Position numbers and translations under genes: made by a program
Notes under the pieces: generated by a model
Told to the model about the DNA's origin: nothing
Database searches by the model: none
What the model saw: only the letters and a program-made list of their open reading frames with translations
Source: Chara braunii
Taxonomy: Eukaryota; Streptophyta; Charophyceae; Charales; Characeae
Reading direction: 5' to 3'
Assembly (NCBI GenBank): GCA_003427395.1
Contig: BFEA01000170.1
Coordinates: 1,672,012-1,703,606 of the forward strand
DNA length: 31,595 nt
Shown here: positions 27,675 to 31,595 of the stretch, piece after piece
Numbering within the stretch: position 1 is the stretch's first letter
Layout of the letters: every line of letters starts with the position of its first letter

Positions 27675-30241
27675 ATTGCATTTTGTAGAACAACGTCAAA
27701 TTGTGTATTATCATTTAGAAGACCAAGTGCTTTGCATGCGGATTGATATGTTGGGTGGATTTCGTCATTCACGGTTCGAAGATGTTCAAAACTTGTTGCA
27801 CCACGAGAGTGGGGCGAAAGAAGTAGTATGCGGAGGTAGAATGTGTCACCATCATTTGGATGGATGGTGTGTATTCGACCAATTGTGTTGGCCGCTTGGC
27901 GTTGAGGGATCCATTGTTTTGTAGTTTGGTCAAAGCGGAATCGGCGGATCATGCCTTTGTACAGGGGTTTACTGTTTTCGGCGTTTTGAACGTAGGCAGC
28001 ATTCCATTTAAACCAAGTTGTAAGTTCGGTTTCAGGTGGTGGGGCTCGGCCATATTGCTGCGCTTGTCGTTGACGGAAATACACTCGCTGTCGATTTTCG
28101 GTGTGTACAGGCAACGGCGATACGGCAGGATATCGGTCACATAATGCGAAATCGAAAATACGCCAGCAGGATTCGGCGGCACCAATTGTTCTCATATCTT
28201 GATATGTTTGAATTTCATCGTCTGTATTAATAGCTTCAACGACCATTGCTCTGTCAGGACCTTTGAGGATATATTCAAACATGTATCGACATGCAACTGT
28301 CGATGCACAGATTTCGACATTGAAGTGTGTTCGATATCGAAGCAGGAGGTAAGGATTGTAAGGAACGACCCAAGAGTTGTCAAGTTCATTTTCGCCAGGA
28401 ATGAGTCGCCTTCCTCCATCATCAGGTCCACGACGACGGTAAATAGGGTATCCAGTTTCTTCATTCGATGTTGTTCGCTCGGAGAATGGTTTAGGAAAGA
28501 AGCATGTACATCGATCATTGTGCATACAGGGTGCATGCATGTTGTGTGTTCCGCAGGGATTATGGATCATGTGAGTGAGCGCTAATTCTTGCAAGGCGGG
28601 GTTCGTTGGAAGTTCCGCTGAAACAATAGAGTCCATTTGTTTAGGTGTGACTAATTTTTTATCTTGTTTAAGTGTTACTATTATATGTGCATGTGGTAAT
28701 CCACGTTTTTGGAATTCAATTACATATGTATATGTTGTTGTGGCTCCAAATATATGAGTTGAGTAGATGTCATGAATCAGTTGGCGCAAGTATCCTTTGA
28801 AAACACGTGCGAGAAGGTCAGGTCTGTCTGATGGTTGTTGATTTGGGAAAAGTGCATTTTCTATTTCGGGCCAGTGCGGATTACATGTGAAAGTGAGGAA
28901 AGGGTCGGGTGTTCCATATTCCTGAACAGTCGCCATAGCATCTTGATATCGACGATGCATATCGCGGGGGCCTCCGGTAAATATTCTCGGCAGGATAATT
29001 CATTGTCCAACATTCTCAGCGTTATCATATTGCATAACATGGTCTTGCAAATTTTGATATAGGTCGGCACAAATTTCTGTTTGATGTAAACGATTATATA
29101 GAAGGCGCTAGTTTTCAATTTTTGCGAATGCCATACAAACGTACTCTTGAAAAAGTCGAGTGGCACGAAAGATTGTTGTTCTTTCTGTGGGACGTGTGTT
29201 AAGGTGGAAAGCATAGAATTCTTGTGCTGTGATGGGTTGAACGGTTTCTTCATCATTGTTATCGGAGTTAGGCGTCCATCCGTTCTCACCTCCCGGAAAT
29301 AGCAAAACGTAATGAAGGGGGTCGAAAGCACGGTTAGTTTCGGCAATTGGGATGATACCCCCGCTGCGTTTGTGAATTACAATATCTTTGTGGACAGGCT
29401 GGTCGTGCATAAGAACACACAATTCTGTGAGACCTTCCGGTTTGTTATATCGGCGTTGATGTTCACCAGGAGATCGGGCATCGAGGTTAATGATAATGTG
29501 CTGGTCGCGAAGAAAATCATCTAGCATTTCCGAAATCGTGATGAAGTCTTGGACCCATCGATTGCATGAGCGAAGCATTGTATGGAGTTTTCGCAGAAGG
29601 GACTTTATAGTTTGAACAGTCGCCAATGGCGTGTCAATAGGGAGATGAAGGCGGTTGAGACGAAGCAGCGTTGCACCGTGTTCATCTTGCGGGTCATAGA
29701 CGTAGATTTGTGCAAATGCAGGTTGATTGTCAGGATTCGGAAGGAGAGGTCCCAAGCTTTGGTGCAATTGGCCTTCAATACGTAACATACCTGGCCATGC
29801 GCCCGGAGGATACTTTGTTTCTTTGACACTCTGCAATGCAAGGGCAAGTGCGTTGTTAAACTGTCGCGCGCGAGATCGTAAAAGTCTGCCGTATTTCGTG
29901 TCCGATTCCCACAACTGAATGATTTCGTGCTCAGGACTTTGGGGTGGGGGGTATTCCCAAATTTCTGGTTTTATTTTGCCTCGACGACAACACAACATTG
30001 TCCAGGAATGCTCATGCTGCCATTTGTACGTTGCATAGTGAGGACAGGGTGTTCGATCACCAAGCGTGGCAAGGGCAACAACAATATGTTGTGCGAGCAA
30101 TGTTGTTGTATAAATACGTGCAACATTGATTCGTGGTTGAATGCGATCGACGTGTGCACGACGATATCGTTGCTGTCGTCCTTGATGTTGTTGTCGGGCT
30201 CGTTCTTCAGCAGCACGGGAAGATTCATTTGTGGTAGAATA
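27569..30241 (-). pseudogene. Helitron Rep (HUH nuclease) domain and N-terminal region, with premature stops
   Basis: This is the N-terminal half of a Helitron RepHel transposase, which nicks and joins DNA during transposition. A basic Gln/Arg-rich start (no ATG in frame; the frame opens after TGA 30242-30244) leads to a zinc-finger-like segment. There CPHYATYKW..LCCRRGKI carries Tyr where the family has a second Cys. A Helitron_like_N region follows (MLRIEGQLHQSLGPLLP, FAQIYVYDP). The Rep core shows FLTFTCNPHWPEI, the HUH box RGLPHAHIIVTL and the two-tyrosine box CRYMFEYILKGPDRA (YxxxY). One frame runs throughout, interrupted by TAG 29108-29110 and TGA 29000-29002. Near 27600-27660 a 62-bp duplication moves the frame into that of the helicase. 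Helitron ends (5' TC, 3' CTRR with hairpin) were not identified. Confidence 0.93.
27593..27678. repeat. 62-bp offset direct repeat at the Rep/helicase junction
   Basis: aaaattcgatagggtcggtaat occurs at 27593-27614 and 27655-27676. Flanking bases remain similar on the high-coordinate side. The 62-bp offset is not a multiple of three and explains the frame change between Rep and helicase. It could be an old tandem duplication or a recombination joint between two related Helitrons. Confidence 0.85.
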
Positions 30242-30690
30242 TCATTGCACAGGCAAGACAAAATGGGAAACGCAAAGAAGAACAACATACAAAAAGAGGC
30301 GGGGGTAAATATAAGAGCTGAAAAAGGGGGGGGAGAGGAAACAGCAACCAATTTTTTTGTAGAACTGGAGGGCAGCAATGATTAACGTGTCTTTATCTCA
30401 CGTGTAATTAGATCCCCGTTGATTTTTGTCGTTTTGTTTTTTTCCATTTTTTGTTTTTTGTTTTCCCCGGTTTTGGGAAAGTGATTTTCACTGGTTTTTT
30501 CCCCTTCAGTTTCTCCCCTTTTTTTTTCCTTTTTGGCACAGTTATTTCCGCCGAGCAGGTTTTGTATTATGTGTATTTTTTTTTTCGTGTTTATAGGTAC
30601 TCTCGATGGCGTTTCGATGGTCGTTGTGCAGGGTCGTTAGATCCCTTGGAGGCTTAGCCATTGTCCTATTCTGTTTATCTTTGCTTTTCT
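30242..30690. other. Helitron 5' flank or leader, gene-free
   Basis: T-rich stretches and short words but no coding sequence. The 5' end of the Helitron (minus sense) should lie here or further right; a TC terminus could not be told apart from the abundant TC repeats. Confidence 0.4.
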
Positions 30691-30902
30691 CTCTCTCTCT
30701 TTCTCTCTCTTTCTCACACATACACACGGACACAGATACTGAGACACTCACACACATACAGACACAGATACAGAGACACACACACACATACAGAGACACA
30801 CAGATAGGTAGATATGTGCAGCAGCGAATGTTATGGGATGTTCGAGAGCTAGTTGTTGTCGTGTTCACTCTCTCTCTTTCTCTTTCTCTCTCTCTCTCTC
30901 TC
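30688..30902. repeat. Cluster of (TC)n and (CA)n-like simple repeats
   Basis: A (TC) run at 30688-30712, a CACA/GACACAGATACA patch at 30713-30803, and a second (TC) run at 30867-30901. These give artificial Ser-Leu and Val-Ser frames. Confidence 0.92.
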
Positions 30903-31514
30903 ATGGCTTGTCACTTCCTTCCCGATCCGTGTGTATGCTGACTAGAACTTCCTTTTTTTTTTTTTTTTTGGAAATTGCCTATGCTTAAAATCCCTTATGT
31001 TCTAAAAAAAAAAAGGAAAACAAATTCCATTATATCTCACTATTCTTAAACACGTAGCAGCAATCAGTATCCTTATCTCTGTTGGAACTCTCCTGCGCTT
31101 CAAACCCCCTTGTTATGCTGCTCCCCCCACCCCTGCTCTCTTCGCCTCCTTCCCCCCCTCCTCCTTCCTCCCACAGAAAAGTTGCATGTTCAGATGTAGT
31201 GGCACACAATGAGTGAAGGGGGAAGAGGTAGAGAGCAAGAGTAAGAAGAGAGGACGAGATGGCCATCACGATGCAATTTGGACACCAATGAAGAGGTGTT
31301 CGGCAGGGACCTGTTGTAGCCGGGCCAGGGGATATCGACCTGATGCGCAGGTGCCCGAAGGGGGCTGTGCCCCGGGGGGGGCCAGCGTATCCTGTGTGAT
31401 TGATGCCAGTTTAATGAATGTCACCCGCCAGAACCCGCGGCCATAATGGAAAGGAGCACTCTGCGAATGACTTGTATTTATGATGACCTGCCAGCGGAAA
31501 AGGAATCGGACCGA

Positions 31515-31518
<4 letters not shown>
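30903..31518. other. Gene-free stretch at the right edge
   Basis: Contains T18-type and A11-type runs near 30953 and 31004 and a C/T-rich patch around 31110-31170. No open frame has a recognisable domain. Confidence 0.4.

Positions 31519-31595
<77 letters not shown>
31519..31595. repeat. (TC)n microsatellite running off the window
   Basis: At least 77 bases of uninterrupted CT, cut by the window edge. Together with the tract at 10051-10125 it is one of two long homopyrimidine runs. Confidence 0.97.

Overview
The window is a repeat-dominated stretch of a eukaryotic nuclear genome, almost certainly from the streptophyte (green plant) lineage. Evidence is plant-type telomeric heptamers (TTTAGGG family, about 21568-21608), telo-box motifs, a Ty3/gypsy element, a Helitron and a LINE of plant type, long simple repeats, and single-N assembly joins. 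From memory, the Ty3 Gag block near 14830-15620 and the Gag of 2114-3161 closely recall retroelement proteins of the charophyte alga Chara braunii. That species assignment is recollection plus inference, about 0.65 confident. No intact host gene could be established; the best candidate is a small RING-finger ORF at 19697-19984.

Layout. 1-3.2 kb: a ~168-bp tandem array (439-1209), then a broken minus-strand retrotransposon gag gene with a CCHC knuckle (2114-3161). 3.4-8.7 kb: a TTCGCG-rich terminal-inverted-repeat element (3442-3800), long gene-free DNA with a dense cluster of small perfect hairpins (5882-6157), a ~118-bp repeat block (6860-7330), and a two-tier satellite (five ~65-bp units grading into fourteen 49-bp units, 7645-8712). 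8.7-13.3 kb: gene-free DNA with a (TC)n tract, a ~177-bp repeat carrying a hairpin with changing stem pairs, a SINE-like element with a (TTTTA)n tail, a tandem row of degenerate tRNA-like heads, and a probable assembly artefact at 12235-12425. 13.28-16.36 kb: a decayed Ty3/gypsy element on the minus strand (leader with TGACGTGG repeats, gag with zinc knuckle, protease, RT cut off just after the YLDD box). 16.65-18.1 kb: a foldback array of alternating inverted copies, one interrupted by a 105-bp near-perfect palindrome flanked by TA. 18.1-21.6 kb: hairpin repeats with a shared loop, microsatellites, the RING ORF and small tandem repeats. 21.7-24.25 kb: a 5'-truncated minus-strand LINE. 24.5-30.24 kb: a minus-strand Helitron (zinc-finger-like N-terminus, HUH Rep, Pif1 helicase), followed by a second, unrecognised coding frame (24943-25832) with an intron-like acceptor. 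30.2-31.6 kb: gene-free, microsatellite-rich DNA ending in (TC)n.

The coding pieces do not form a host pathway; they are remnants of separate mobile elements. A shared feature is the mode of decay. Several long frames stay open but are cut by stops that look like C-to-T products of CAG, CAA or CGA codons, and active-site codons show G-to-A changes, as expected from deamination of methylated cytosine in silenced DNA. The most notable items are the coding frame next to the Helitron, the TA-flanked palindrome nested in the foldback array, the SINE and tRNA-like row, and two hairpin families whose stems vary while pairing is kept.
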